Source: Lactococcus hircilactis
GTDB taxonomy: Bacteria; Bacillota; Bacilli; Lactobacillales; Streptococcaceae
Reading direction: 5' to 3'
Assembly: GCF_009601015.1 (NCBI RefSeq)
Contig: NZ_WITJ01000007.1
Location: forward strand, 84,036 to 148,035
Length of the DNA stretch: 64,000 nucleotides
The notes beneath the pieces were generated by a model, which ran no database searches, was not told where the DNA came from, and saw only the letters and a list, made by a program, of their open reading frames with translations. Position 1 is the stretch's first letter; each line of letters begins with the position of its first letter. Position numbers and translations under genes: made by a program. Positions 16,780 through 28,268 of the stretch are shown here, piece after piece.

Positions 16780-16793
16780 TGTCAGTACTGACA
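16780..16793. repeat. TGTCAGYRCTGACA palindrome, centre TA, intergenic
   Basis: Exact copy after nnrD. It is flanked by A/T tracts (AAAATTTGT before, GCATTTTTT after), so the stem can serve as the terminator. Confidence 0.9.
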
Positions 16794-16898
16794 GCATTTT
16801 TTGATGCAGAATTTTTGAGAAAAAAGTGCTATAATATTTTTTATACTACTAAATATAGAAACAAAACTAATATGTATAGTTTTGAATAGAAGGAAAAA

Positions 16899-18686
16899 AT
16901 GTTAACGATTGGCAGACGATATTTACAAGCATGGCCGGTTTTTTTGGCTTTGCTTTTTCTGGTGATTCAGGTGATAACCAATCTGGCGCTCCCGACGATC
17001 ACAGCAGCGCTCATCAATCAAGGCATTGGAAAGCACGATTTGCCCTACATTTGGCAAAAAGGTGCAGTGATGCTTGTGGTGGCACTATTGAGTTGGTTGT
17101 CAGCACTGATCAATGTTTATTATGCTTCAAAGCAATCTCAATTGCTTGGGCGAAAATTGCGCCAAGATGTGTTTAAAAAAATCATGTTCATGGATAATGC
17201 TGCGTTTCACGAATTTGGGGATTCTACGCTTATCACGCGGACAACAAACGACGTGACTCAGCTGCAAAATGTGTTTCAAACGATGCTGCGCATGATGCTG
17301 ATGGCGCCAATGATGTTGATTGGATCCATTGTGATGGCGTTTCAATTGAGTCACGATTTAATGCTTGTTTTTGCGGTCAGCTTACCACTTTTGACGCTTG
17401 CGGTGGTCACTAATATGATGATTGCGATGCCACGTTTTCGTGCCATGCAAGGGTTAGTAGATAAGATTAATTTAGTTTTTCAACAAGGATTAACGGGAGT
17501 GCGCGTGATTCGTGCGTTCAATCGAGATGATTTTGAAGTTGAAAAATTTGATCAAGCCAATCGAGATTTGACACACACCACGCGTGTGGTATTGACTACT
17601 GTTGCGATGCTGATGCCAATCATGACGGTGATTTTATCTTTTAGTAATGTTGCTATCGTTTGGTTTGGAGCAGAGTTGATTGGAAAAAATGCGATGCCGA
17701 TGGGAAATTTGGTTGCTTTTTTGACGTATGCAACCCAAATTTTGATGAGTTTTATGCAGTTATCAGCCGTTGCAGTCATGGTTCCACGGGCACAAGTGTC
17801 TGCGATGCGCGTGCGCGAAGTTTTAGAGCGTAAAGATGTGGTGTTGGACCCAAAAATTGAAACAAAACCGCTTTCGTCTTCGCAAGAAGGACACGTGACA
17901 TTGACCTTTGATCAAGTGGCGTTTAAATTTGACGAAGCAAAGCGTGAGGCACTCTCAGACTTGTCTTTTGAGGTGAAATCAGGTCAAACTCTTGCAATTA
18001 TTGGGGGGACAGGATCAGGAAAATCGACGCTCATCAGTTTGATTGCGCGATTGATGGATGTGACTCATGGGGGAATTTTCTTATCTGGGACAGATATTCG
18101 TCAGCTTTCACAGCATACCCTTCATCAGGACGTATCAATGACGCAGCAAAAAGCAGTGCTATTTTCAGGAACGGTCCGTTCAAATTTGTATTTTGGTAAA
18201 CCAGATGCTTCGGATGAGGAAATGTGGGAGGCACTTTCGTTGGCACAAGCAGATGATTTTGTTCGTGAACAAGGTGGTTTAGCGCTTGAAGTTGAGCAAA
18301 ATGGGGCTAATTTTTCGGGGGGACAGCGTCAGCGTTTAGCGATTGCACGGACGTTAATCAAACCCGCCAAGCTCTATCTTTTTGATGATAGTTTTTCAGC
18401 ACTTGATTTTGCGACGGATGCAAAACTTCGTCATGCCATAAATACATCAAACCGGCATCAAGAAGCCATCAAAATCATTGTTGCACAGCGCATTGCAACT
18501 GTCATGTCCGCAGATCAGATCTTGGTGCTTGAAAATGGACGCTGCGTTGGTTATGGCACGCATCAAATGCTAGCAAAAACTTGTCCACAGTATCAAGAAA
18601 TCATGCGCTCACAGCTCTCTGATCAAGATTTGGAAAAGATGGGTGTGGCACACGCTGAATTTTCTAAAGGAGGACCAAGCTTATGA
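16899..18686 (+). CDS. heterodimeric ABC multidrug exporter, degenerate-site subunit
   Basis: 595 aa: six transmembrane helices (residues 1-310) then an ATPase domain with Walker A GGTGSGKST, signature FSGGQRQRLAIA and Walker B LYLFDDSFSALD. The usual catalytic glutamate after Walker B is aspartate and the H-loop histidine is glutamine (IIVAQRIATV), exactly the changes seen in the LmrC/BmrC half of heterodimeric exporters. It overlaps the partner gene by 4 bases. Its role is export of hydrophobic drugs or lipids with the next gene's product. Naming it lmrC would need a search. Confidence 0.92.
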   Translation: MLTIGRRYLQAWPVFLALLFLVIQVITNLALPTITAALINQGIGKHDLPYIWQKGAVMLVVALLSWLSALINVYYASKQSQLLGRKLRQDVFKKIMFMDNAAFHEFGDSTLITRTTNDVTQLQNVFQTMLRMMLMAPMMLIGSIVMAFQLSHDLMLVFAVSLPLLTLAVVTNMMIAMPRFRAMQGLVDKINLVFQQGLTGVRVIRAFNRDDFEVEKFDQANRDLTHTTRVVLTTVAMLMPIMTVILSFSNVAIVWFGAELIGKNAMPMGNLVAFLTYATQILMSFMQLSAVAVMVPRAQVSAMRVREVLERKDVVLDPKIETKPLSSSQEGHVTLTFDQVAFKFDEAKREALSDLSFEVKSGQTLAIIGGTGSGKSTLISLIARLMDVTHGGIFLSGTDIRQLSQHTLHQDVSMTQQKAVLFSGTVRSNLYFGKPDASDEEMWEALSLAQADDFVREQGGLALEVEQNGANFSGGQRQRLAIARTLIKPAKLYLFDDSFSALDFATDAKLRHAINTSNRHQEAIKIIVAQRIATVMSADQILVLENGRCVGYGTHQMLAKTCPQYQEIMRSQLSDQDLEKMGVAHAEFSKGGPSL

Positions 18687-20518
18687 TGAGAAATGGTGGA
18701 AATTATCTCAATCGCGGGGGAAATGCAGCACGATGGGGGAAAAAAGCCTCGCGTGCTCAAAATTTTTGGCCGACAATTATCCGACTTTTTAAATACATGC
18801 GACGCGATCTTTGGGGAGTCATTATTTCCATGCTGATTGCAGCGCTTTCTGTGATTTTATCCGTTCAAGCACCAAAAATCCTTGGAAATGCGACAACAGT
18901 GGTGTTTAATGGTGTTGTCAGCGCTGACAGAAATCAGACAGCAGTGCACATTGACATGACTAAAGTCGCCTCAATTCTTACAGTGGTGATGGTGATTTAT
19001 CTGATCAGTTTTATTTCTGGCGTGATTCAACAAAGTATTATGACACGAATTTCACAGCGCACGGTTTTTGCACTTCGTCGTGAATTTAAAGATAAAATGA
19101 GAAAATTACCGATTGCTTATTATGACACGCATCATAATGGAGATATCATGAGTCGGATGATTAATGATATGGATAATATTTCAGGCACACTCAATCAAAC
19201 ATTGATTCAACTTGTGACGTCGGTGTTGCAGTTTGTTGGGACGATTTATTTTATGCTGACAATCAGCTGGCAGCTTGCACTTGTGGCATTTGTGACGGTA
19301 CCGCTAGCATTTGTGACAGTGCGCATTGTTGCTCCACTTTCACAACGTTTTTTTGCGGCACAACAAAGACATCTCGGACTTTTAAATAATCAAGTCGAGG
19401 AAAACTATGCTGGGCACACGATTATCAAAACATTTAACCATGAAGATGAGATGATGATTCGGTTTGAAAAACAAAACGAGGCTTTTTATCAAGCGGCGTG
19501 GAAAGCACAAGTGGTGTCAACATTGATTTATCCGACGATGCGATTTATTAACAATCTGGATTATCTTGCGATGGCTGTGATTGGTGGAATAAAGGTGGTT
19601 TCAGGGACAATCAATTTAGGGGATGTCCAAGCAATGCTGCAATACACGAATCAATTTTCTCAGCCCATTACAAATATTTCAAACATGCTCAATACAATTC
19701 AAGCGACAGTGGCTTCTTGTGAGCGGATTTTTGAAGTGTTGGATGAAAAAGAAATGGAAAATCTGCCAGTAGCACCTTCTGTCAGTACTGACAGCTTGGT
19801 TTATTTTGATCAAGTGGATTTTAGTTATGATGAAAAGCATCCGTTGATGGTTAATTTTTCGATGCACGTCAAAGCAGGTGAAATGGTTGCGATTGTTGGT
19901 CCAACAGGTGCTGGAAAAACAACACTCATCAATCTTTTAGAGCGATTTTATGATCCCACGGCAGGTGTGATTTATCTTAAAGGCCAAGATATTAAAGGAG
20001 AATCGCGTGAGGTTTTGCGTCAGCGCATGGCGATGGTACTGCAAGAAACATGGCTTTTTAGTGGATCGATTTTGGATAATCTGCGCTATGGAAAATTGGA
20101 TGCAAGTGATGAAGAAGTCATCGCAGCCTCAAAAATGGCCTATGCAGATGAATTTATTCAAACGCTTGCGCAAGGATATGAGACTGTTTTGAATGAGGAA
20201 GCATCGAATATTTCACAAGGACAACGGCAATTATTAACGATTGCGCGTGCATTTCTTTCAAATCCGGAAATTTTGATTTTGGATGAGGCGACCAGTTCTG
20301 TGGATACGAGAACAGAGCGCTTGATTCAAAGTGCAATGCATCGCCTCCTTTACGGACGGACGAGTTTTGTTGTGGCACATCGGCTCTCCACGATTCGAGA
20401 GGCCAATCAAATTATCGTCATGGATCATGGCAATATTGTTGAAAAAGGAAATCATGAAAGTCTGCTCAAAAAAGACGGCATGTACGCGGCACTTTATCAT
20501 TCACAGTTTGAGCAATAA
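18683..20518 (+). CDS. heterodimeric ABC multidrug exporter, canonical-glutamate subunit
   Basis: 611 aa: membrane domain followed by an ATPase domain with GPTGAGKTT, an aberrant signature ISQGQRQLLTIA, Walker B LILDEATSSVD and a normal H-loop (VVAHRLSTI). Complementary defects (degenerate Walker B/H-loop in the partner, degenerate signature here) fall in the same composite ATP site, so the pair has one active and one dead site. Two palindrome copies lie in the coding sequence: one encodes VVSAD in an extracellular loop, the other SVSTD in the linker between membrane and ATPase domains. Confidence 0.92.
   Translation: MMRNGGNYLNRGGNAARWGKKASRAQNFWPTIIRLFKYMRRDLWGVIISMLIAALSVILSVQAPKILGNATTVVFNGVVSADRNQTAVHIDMTKVASILTVVMVIYLISFISGVIQQSIMTRISQRTVFALRREFKDKMRKLPIAYYDTHHNGDIMSRMINDMDNISGTLNQTLIQLVTSVLQFVGTIYFMLTISWQLALVAFVTVPLAFVTVRIVAPLSQRFFAAQQRHLGLLNNQVEENYAGHTIIKTFNHEDEMMIRFEKQNEAFYQAAWKAQVVSTLIYPTMRFINNLDYLAMAVIGGIKVVSGTINLGDVQAMLQYTNQFSQPITNISNMLNTIQATVASCERIFEVLDEKEMENLPVAPSVSTDSLVYFDQVDFSYDEKHPLMVNFSMHVKAGEMVAIVGPTGAGKTTLINLLERFYDPTAGVIYLKGQDIKGESREVLRQRMAMVLQETWLFSGSILDNLRYGKLDASDEEVIAASKMAYADEFIQTLAQGYETVLNEEASNISQGQRQLLTIARAFLSNPEILILDEATSSVDTRTERLIQSAMHRLLYGRTSFVVAHRLSTIREANQIIVMDHGNIVEKGNHESLLKKDGMYAALYHSQFEQ
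18916..18929. repeat. TGTCAGYRCTGACA palindrome, centre CG, coding
   Basis: TGTCAGCGCTGACA, encoding V-S-A-D in the first extracellular loop of the ABC subunit. Confidence 0.88.
19780..19793. repeat. TGTCAGYRCTGACA palindrome, centre TA, coding
   Basis: Exact copy encoding V-S-T-D in the linker between the transmembrane and nucleotide-binding domains. Confidence 0.9.
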
Positions 20519-20544
20519 AAATCTGTCAGTACTGACAGATTTTT
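20517..20544. terminator. palindrome-based bidirectional terminator
   Basis: A perfect 28-bp palindrome (A tract, ATCTGTCAGT, ACTGACAGAT, T tract) built around an exact TGTCAGTACTGACA at 20524-20537, starting on the stop codon of the ABC gene. Confidence 0.85.
20524..20537. repeat. TGTCAGYRCTGACA palindrome, centre TA, intergenic
   Basis: Exact copy forming the core of the 20517-20544 terminator. Confidence 0.9.
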
Positions 20545-20772
20545 ATTTCACTAAATGTACGTGAGCTGCTGTATTTCTTTGCTACCAGAGCGCTTCGCTG
20601 TGGAATCACAAAAGGGACAAAAGTTTTTTCACGCGTCTTTGGATTTGAGAAGCACTCACGACGACATGAATGTCAAAAAGAATCATAAAATATAAATGAA
20701 AAATCACTTTTTTTCGAAATAAAGCGACCTATGATATAATGAAGGTAAATCAGATCATACAAAGGAGGCAGC

Positions 20773-21441
20773 ATGTTTCATCGAAATAAAAATAAAGGCA
20801 TTCATTTAAAAACGAAAGAAAACCACGAACGTCAAGAACAAAACGATCATTTTGACACATTTTTTTCTGAGGTAACAGATAGAATGCCTCAAAAATCAGC
20901 ACAGCTTTTGAAAAATTCTTTTGGAACCTTGAAAGTCCAAGCTGAAAAACAACTTGCGACAATCGCAACCCAATTTGATCATTCTTTTGATCCGCTTCTT
21001 GAAAATGTGGATGAAAAGCAGCGAAAAAAATGTCATGAGGTCATTCATTCTGCCACTTTGATGGCTGCCATTGTCACGCTTTCTCCGATTCCATTGACAG
21101 ATTCTGCGATGTTAGTGCCGATTCAAGTCGTGATGATGGGACGGCTCCATAAACTTTTTGGTGCCAGTTGGACAGAAGGCATGGCGTGGAGTATTGCAAA
21201 AGAAACATTTTTACTGACGTTCATTCGAGAAATCCCAGGAAATTTAATGAAATTCATCCCCTTTTTTGGAACGGCAGCAGGAAGTATTGCAAACGTTACA
21301 GTATCTGTTCTAACGACAGAAGCACTCGGCTGGATCACAGTCAATATGCTTAACAAAGGCGAAGATGTTTTAGGCAATGGAAAAAAAGTCAGTGCCCAAG
21401 TCAAAACAGCCCTTTCCATGATCAAACTCACAAAAAAATAA
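20773..21441 (+). CDS. EcsC family protein
   Basis: 222 aa. A charged N-terminal third is followed by two hydrophobic stretches separated by a short loop (LSPIPLTDSAMLVPIQVVMM and EIPGNLMKFIPFFGTAAG), the pattern of EcsC-domain membrane-associated proteins. AAAGGAGG precedes the ATG, and a TGATATAAT-type -10 lies about 30 nt upstream of it. It is not next to ecsA/ecsB genes, so no link to the Ecs transporter can be claimed. A palindrome-based terminator begins at its stop codon. Confidence 0.8.
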   Translation: MFHRNKNKGIHLKTKENHERQEQNDHFDTFFSEVTDRMPQKSAQLLKNSFGTLKVQAEKQLATIATQFDHSFDPLLENVDEKQRKKCHEVIHSATLMAAIVTLSPIPLTDSAMLVPIQVVMMGRLHKLFGASWTEGMAWSIAKETFLLTFIREIPGNLMKFIPFFGTAAGSIANVTVSVLTTEALGWITVNMLNKGEDVLGNGKKVSAQVKTALSMIKLTKK

Positions 21442-21468
21442 CCCTGTCAGTACTGACAGAGTTATTTT
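21435..21468. terminator. palindrome-based terminator
   Basis: AAAATAAC and GTTATTTT extend the CTGTCAGTACTGACAG core into 17-bp arms with a single mismatch; the left arm overlaps the EcsC stop codon. Confidence 0.8.
21445..21458. repeat. TGTCAGYRCTGACA palindrome, centre TA, intergenic
   Basis: Exact copy, core of the terminator after the EcsC gene. Confidence 0.9.
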
Positions 21469-21497
21469 GAGATAGAAAATCGTCACATTTTAAATGC

Positions 21498-21511
21498 TGT
21501 CAGTACTGACA
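21498..21511. repeat. TGTCAGYRCTGACA palindrome, centre TA, intergenic
   Basis: Exact copy 53 bases after the previous one. Arms extend to ATGCTGTCAGT / ACTGACAGCAT, and it lies just beyond the stop of the convergent oxidoreductase, so it probably terminates that gene. Confidence 0.9.
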
Positions 21512-21519
21512 GCATCTTT

Positions 21520-22536
21520 TTAATGAAATCCATGTTCAAGCGTCTCAATCACTGCTAAAATTTGTTCATCAGTGACGAGTTTTTCACGTCCATTCATGAT
21601 GGTCTCATAAACAGCATCATAAACCCGCGCATAATCACCAGTAACCGATGGGATTCGCTTTTCAATCCGATCACCGTTTCCATTATAATACGTCACTGTT
21701 CCAAAATCATCTGGTGTATCACATCCAAAGCCTTCAGTGCCAGGCATGATGCCAACTTTCAAATCATTTTCTTGCTGATCTACAGTAGCTTTCACAAATG
21801 TACCGCGTGTGCCATACACAATCCATTTGGGATGAGGAAGTGCTGCAACTTCAGTAGCCGCAACCGTTGCACGTAATTTTGGATACATGAGATTTACATT
21901 AAAATAATCATCAACAGCATCTTCTTGACGCACTGAACGAATGTCATACGAAACAGAACTTGGTTTTCCAAACAAGGAAATCATCTGATCCACTAAATGA
22001 ACCCCATGACCGTACCATGCCCCATCAAATGGCTGACCAGACGTTGCATCATTTGCTCTGAAATGATCCATATTTACCGTAATATCAATCAAATCACCAA
22101 GATAACCTGCTTCAATTACCTTTTTTACGGTCAAAAAATCACTATCAAATCGCCGATTTTGAAAAGGCATAAAGAACAGCCCTTTTTCATTGGCAAGGTC
22201 AATCAATGTTTTTGCTTCCTGCGCCGTCTCAACTAACGGTTTGTCACAAAGCACATTTTTCCCTCCCATCAAAAGCTGTTTGACCGTGTCATAATGAGCA
22301 AAAGCAGGCGTAACGACAACCACAAGATCAATTGAATCATCAGTGATAATATCAGATAGTGCTGTTGAAAATACTGTTCCTGTCGCCTCAAGCGCCGCTT
22401 GCTCTTTCGGACGTTTCCCCAAGCTTCTATTGACGACCCTTTTGATTTTCATGTGATCCCGTGTTTTCACATAAGGAATATGATAACGATTGGTTGATTT
22501 CCCAAATCCAACATAAGCAATATTCATTTCTTTCAT
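21520..22536 (-). CDS. Gfo/Idh/MocA family oxidoreductase
   Basis: 338 aa. An N-terminal Rossmann fold (IAYVGFGKSTNRYHIPYV) is followed by the family's CDKPLVETAQEAKTLI segment, where the lysine of (E/D)KP is catalytic, and a C-terminal substrate domain with GAWYGHGVHLVDQM carrying the conserved histidine. These enzymes oxidise or reduce sugars, inositols or similar polyols with NAD(P). Substrate unknown. The gene appears monocistronic, convergent to the EcsC gene. Confidence 0.88.
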   Translation of the reverse strand: MKEMNIAYVGFGKSTNRYHIPYVKTRDHMKIKRVVNRSLGKRPKEQAALEATGTVFSTALSDIITDDSIDLVVVVTPAFAHYDTVKQLLMGGKNVLCDKPLVETAQEAKTLIDLANEKGLFFMPFQNRRFDSDFLTVKKVIEAGYLGDLIDITVNMDHFRANDATSGQPFDGAWYGHGVHLVDQMISLFGKPSSVSYDIRSVRQEDAVDDYFNVNLMYPKLRATVAATEVAALPHPKWIVYGTRGTFVKATVDQQENDLKVGIMPGTEGFGCDTPDDFGTVTYYNGNGDRIEKRIPSVTGDYARVYDAVYETIMNGREKLVTDEQILAVIETLEHGFH

Positions 22537-22596
22537 ATTATTTCCCTTTTCATTTAAAACTCAAAGCCCCTGATTTTATAAAGCATCATCAAGTGC

Positions 22597-22752
22597 TTAT
22601 CTTTTTTTTTGCGCCATTTTTTTTCTCAATTCAGCAATTTTAGCCTGCGTGGCATTTTTTGTATTGATTCCTTTTCCACCATCGGTAGAATTTTTTTCAT
22701 GAAATTTTTGTTCGATTTGTTGCCCTTTCGGGTCAAGTTGATATTTTCCCAT
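22597..22752 (-). CDS. small conserved-looking hydrophilic protein (51 aa)
   Basis: Starts MGKYQLDPKGQQIEQKFHEK and ends ELRKKMAQKKR; very basic, no hydrophobic segment and a predicted helical C-terminus. The frame is fully open with a purine-rich AAAGAAAGTAAG before the ATG. It lies between luxS and the oxidoreductase gene on the same strand. It reads as a genuine small protein rather than a shadow because no other frame is coding here. Function unknown. Confidence 0.55.
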   Translation of the reverse strand: MGKYQLDPKGQQIEQKFHEKNSTDGGKGINTKNATQAKIAELRKKMAQKKR

Positions 22753-22824
22753 TTCTTACTTTCTTTTCATCAAATACTCATTTTAACAGGGTATGAGACA
22801 CGTGATAGACTGATGTGTGGAAGA

Positions 22825-23301
22825 TTAGATAACTTTTCTCTCATAAGGATCTGTTGAAATGCCTTCATTCAAAATCTTGTTCGCCCATTCTTTTGCACCA
22901 AAAACACTATGATTGCGATAATTGCCACACTCTTTTTCTGCAACACCAGGCACTTGGTCCCATCCAAACTGATCAGACGCAATTTCTTCAAGAGAAGACT
23001 TGATTACCTTTGCAATGGTTTCAGGAGAATGTTCTCCCCACATGATCATGTGAAATCCTGTTTGACAACCAAAAGGTGAAAAATCAATCATTCCATCAAT
23101 CCGATCCCGAATCAAACTTGCCATACTGTGTTCAATCGTATGTAGTGCGGCCATCCCAATCACATTTGCATTGGGTTGTACAAACCGCACATCAAAATTC
23201 GTAATGACATCGCCATGCGGTCCTTTTTCTGCCCCAATCAAACGCACATAAGGCGCTAAAACTTTCGTGTGATCCAATTGAAATGATTCTACTTCTGCCA
23301 T
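22825..23301 (-). CDS. luxS: S-ribosylhomocysteine lyase
   Basis: 158 aa from [17 protein letters not shown] 23301 follows ATGGAG by 8 nt, so the longer frame from 23328 is not used. LuxS cleaves S-ribosylhomocysteine to homocysteine and DPD, the precursor of autoinducer-2, in the activated methyl cycle. The metal ligands His54 and His58 are in LHTIEHSM and the third ligand is Cys125 in [10 protein letters not shown]. It is expressed alone. Confidence 0.96.
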   Translation of the reverse strand: MAEVESFQLDHTKVLAPYVRLIGAEKGPHGDVITNFDVRFVQPNANVIGMAALHTIEHSMASLIRDRIDGMIDFSPFGCQTGFHMIMWGEHSPETIAKVIKSSLEEIASDQFGWDQVPGVAEKECGNYRNHSVFGAKEWANKILNEGISTDPYERKVI

Positions 23302-23572
23302 AATTTTTTCTCCATTCTTTTGTTTCATTATACTTCATAAATTCAATAATATCAAAGATTTTAAGCGTTTTTTAATAAATAGTATATCCCTAAAAATGAA
23401 GTAAAAAAAATAGATTTTATCACCAAAACTAATGATCAGATCTCAAAAGAAAAGTCATCCTTTAAAAACCATCGTGTTTAAATTGTGGTATAATAAAGGA
23501 TATATTCATGAAGAGATCACACAAAATTGATCTCAAAATAGCACATGACATTGAATGGAGATAAAAAGTAAA

Positions 23573-24031
23573 ATGAAAATCATTATGGCCAGTGATCATG
23601 CTGGTGTTGCGTTGAAAGCAGAAATTAAAGTCTTGTTAGAAAACATGGGACACGAAGTGGAGGATATGGGACCATTTGATACCACAGCAGTTGATTTGTC
23701 AGATTTTGTTTATCCAGCAGCTTTAAAAGTAAGTCAAGAAAATGTTCGAGGGATTTTTGTGGATGGTGTTGGCTACGGTTCAGCCTTGATTGCCAATCGA
23801 ATTTACGGGATTGATGCAGTCGTTTGCCAAGACTCATTTTGTGCAAAATTAGCAAGACAACATACAGACAGTAATGTTTTGTGCTTAGGAGGCAAAATTA
23901 TCGGTTCAGCACTTGCACTCGATATCGTAGAAACATGGATGACCACAGATTTTCTTGCAGAAGAAAAATACATCCGCCGCGTCGAAAAAGTAAAAGCCAT
24001 CTCAGAAAAACATTTAGTAAAATTTGATTAA
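23573..24031 (+). CDS. RpiB/LacA/LacB family sugar-phosphate isomerase
   Basis: 152 aa from MKIIMASDHAGVALK; GGAG at 23557-23560 supports ATG 23573 over the ATG at 23555. The DHAG signature, DGVGYGSALIANRI loop and LCLGGKIIGS segment mark ribose-5-phosphate isomerase B and the galactose-6-phosphate isomerase subunits. A lone gene without a LacA/LacB partner points to RpiB-like or an unassigned aldose/ketose isomerisation. The usual catalytic cysteine loop (GTGIG) is replaced by GVGYGS, so the substrate is uncertain. Confidence 0.8.
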   Translation: MKIIMASDHAGVALKAEIKVLLENMGHEVEDMGPFDTTAVDLSDFVYPAALKVSQENVRGIFVDGVGYGSALIANRIYGIDAVVCQDSFCAKLARQHTDSNVLCLGGKIIGSALALDIVETWMTTDFLAEEKYIRRVEKVKAISEKHLVKFD

Positions 24032-24057
24032 TTAAATAAAATAAAAACACTAAAAAT

Positions 24058-24087
24058 AACGCGAATCAGTGATTCGTGTTGTTTTTT
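24058..24087 (+). terminator. intrinsic terminator
   Basis: AACGCGAATCA (24058-24068) and TGATTCGTGTT (24070-24080) form an 11-bp stem with one G-T pair, followed by a T-rich tail. Confidence 0.75.
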
Positions 24088-24167
24088 ATCCTCAAATGCG
24101 TATTCCATTGAATTAACAAGAAAAAAGGAGTATAATTATTACAATTGTGAAAAAATAAAGGAGTTTT

Positions 24168-26173
<2,006 letters not shown>

Positions 26174-26350
26174 ATCCTAGCGCTTTAATAAAACGAACAA
26201 AAGGATAAAGTAACATAAAAAATTGTGAAAAATGAATTTTATGTTACAATTAAGTTATAAAAATAAAACAAAGAAAGACTCAAGTGACTTAAAATAGAAT
26301 TTCTTTTTGAGATCAACTATTTTAAAGTGCTTTACTAAAAAGGTAATGAA

Positions 26351-28123
26351 ATGAAAAAGAACATCCTTTTATCTGCAAGTCTCATCATTATATTGAGTGC
26401 AATGTTTCCCCTTAGTACCAACGCAGATAGCACAACAACAAATTCGAGTCCTCAAATTAGTGTGAGTACGCCATCCAGTAGTAGCACAGCATCAAACAGT
26501 ACAACTGTCAATTCGTCCACTACGAATGCGACGACAACGCAGACAAGTTCTTCAACAAAAACTAATCCTTCAAATTCAAATTCAAACACAATCCCTAGCA
26601 CCACTGAAAAGCCTGATCCTTCTTCCAATGTGAATGATCAAGCCCCTCAAGTTTCTTACAGTGCTCAAGTTCAAAGCATAGGATGGCAATCTCCTGTAAC
26701 TGATGGTGCGCTCTCTGGTACAATGGGAAAAGCCTTGCGCTTAGAAGCAGTAAAACTTGCGCTTCATTTAGATCACACAGGATTAACAGGTGGGATTTCA
26801 TACAGTGCAGCAGGTCAATATTATGATTGGCAAAGTCCAGTAAGTGATAATGCTGAAGCAGGGACGACAAACAAAGCGTTGCGCTTAGAAGCATTACGCA
26901 TCAATTTGACGGGTGAAATTGCACAAACTTATAGTGTTTGTTATCGTGTTTATGTTCAAAATTATGGTTGGATGGCATGGACTAAAGATGGTGAAAATGC
27001 TGGGAGTATCGGGCAATCTCTTCGTATAGAAGCCTTAGAAGTGCAGTTGGTAAAAAAAGGAACACAAGTCCCATCTCCTCAAGGACTTTCTTATCTCTAT
27101 AGTCCAACGCTCTCTTATCAAGTGCAAGGACAAAATTATGGGTGGCAAGCCATAAAAATGAATGGCGCACTTGCGGGAACTGTTGGACGTGGACTTCGCG
27201 CAGAAGCAGTAAAAATCCAGCTTAGTAATCTTCCGTACGGTCTTAGCGGCGGCGTGAGTTATCAAGTGCAAGGACAAAATTATGGGTGGCAGGCGACAAA
27301 GACGAATGGCGCACTTGCGGGGACTGTTGGACGCGGCCTTCGTTTAGAAACGCTAAAAGTCAGCCTTACTGGAGATGTTGCCAAATATTTCAATATTTAT
27401 TATCAAACGCAAGTTCAAAATTTTGGTTGGCTCAATTGGGCAAATAATGGGGGAAATTCAGGTACAGTAGGACTTTCCTATCGTTTAGAGGCAATGAAAA
27501 TGCAGCTTGTTCCTAAAGCGGCAACTCAACCAAACACAAATGGAAAACGAGCGTATTATTATCACGAAGGGGGAAGCTGGGTACTTCCTTACGGAACATG
27601 GAATATTCAAGGGCAAAACTATAATGTCGCTTCAAATGGGAGTGTCAGTAAAGTCATCCCAAATCCAATGCGTCCGATGACAGGGGATTATTGGAATTAT
27701 CCATCGCAACTTACTGCATATCCAAATCTTAATCAGTATCGCAATGTTAATATTGAAATCAGTAAAGCAAAACAAAGAGTTTATATCAAGTCTGGAAATA
27801 CTGTAGTGTACACGATGTATTGTAGCACAGCAAATCCTTCTTTGGGGACGACACCTTCTGGAAATTATGCAGTACAAGCAGAACATGGCGCTAATCTTTA
27901 TGAAGACGGGTATGCGATTGCAAAAACTTACACGTCATGGCTCTATCATGGTATTTACCTGTTTCACTCTGTCGTCTTCAATCCAAATGGTACAGTTAAT
28001 GTAGCGCAAGCTGCTCAACTTGGAAAAACACCTCAAAGTCATGGGTGCGTTCGATTGAGTATTCCTGATGCACGATGGATTTATAATACAATTCCAGTAG
28101 GTACGCCAGTGCATGTGGCTTGA
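26351..28123 (+). CDS. secreted ChW-repeat L,D-transpeptidase
   Basis: 590 aa. Signal peptide 1-25 (cleavage near TNADS), Ser/Thr/Asn-rich linker to about residue 95, six ChW-type repeats of about 46 residues in two sets of three, and a C-terminal YkuD domain with catalytic SHGCVRLS (Cys near residue 567). L,D-transpeptidases make 3-3 cross-links or attach proteins to peptidoglycan outside the cell. Architecture up to the catalytic domain mirrors the phase-variable gene upstream. Repeats four and five are nearly identical at DNA level. The leader before ATG 26351 is about 175 nt and carries GGTAATGAA as a weak ribosome site. Confidence 0.9.
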   Translation: MKKNILLSASLIIILSAMFPLSTNADSTTTNSSPQISVSTPSSSSTASNSTTVNSSTTNATTTQTSSSTKTNPSNSNSNTIPSTTEKPDPSSNVNDQAPQVSYSAQVQSIGWQSPVTDGALSGTMGKALRLEAVKLALHLDHTGLTGGISYSAAGQYYDWQSPVSDNAEAGTTNKALRLEALRINLTGEIAQTYSVCYRVYVQNYGWMAWTKDGENAGSIGQSLRIEALEVQLVKKGTQVPSPQGLSYLYSPTLSYQVQGQNYGWQAIKMNGALAGTVGRGLRAEAVKIQLSNLPYGLSGGVSYQVQGQNYGWQATKTNGALAGTVGRGLRLETLKVSLTGDVAKYFNIYYQTQVQNFGWLNWANNGGNSGTVGLSYRLEAMKMQLVPKAATQPNTNGKRAYYYHEGGSWVLPYGTWNIQGQNYNVASNGSVSKVIPNPMRPMTGDYWNYPSQLTAYPNLNQYRNVNIEISKAKQRVYIKSGNTVVYTMYCSTANPSLGTTPSGNYAVQAEHGANLYEDGYAIAKTYTSWLYHGIYLFHSVVFNPNGTVNVAQAAQLGKTPQSHGCVRLSIPDARWIYNTIPVGTPVHVA

Positions 28124-28268
28124 GTTGTCCATGGTATTTGTTTTTCAAATAAATACAAAACAGAAGTGATATTTTTATCGAGAAGTCGGATAAAGTGATA
28201 AAATGATAGTATAACGTTTTCATAGCGCTTGCCTCACGCTTGCGCCCATCTAAAAAGGAGATTAGACC

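Noticed and set aside
17098..17111. Further copy of the palindrome (TGTCAGCACTGATC)
   Set aside because: Two mismatches in the right arm; degenerate forms at 36843, 42208 and 46986 were likewise left out of the count.
28209..28222. Possible catabolite-response (cre) site before the aldo/keto reductase gene
   Set aside because: Only one half site (ACGTTTTCA) fits; three mismatches to the consensus in the other half.
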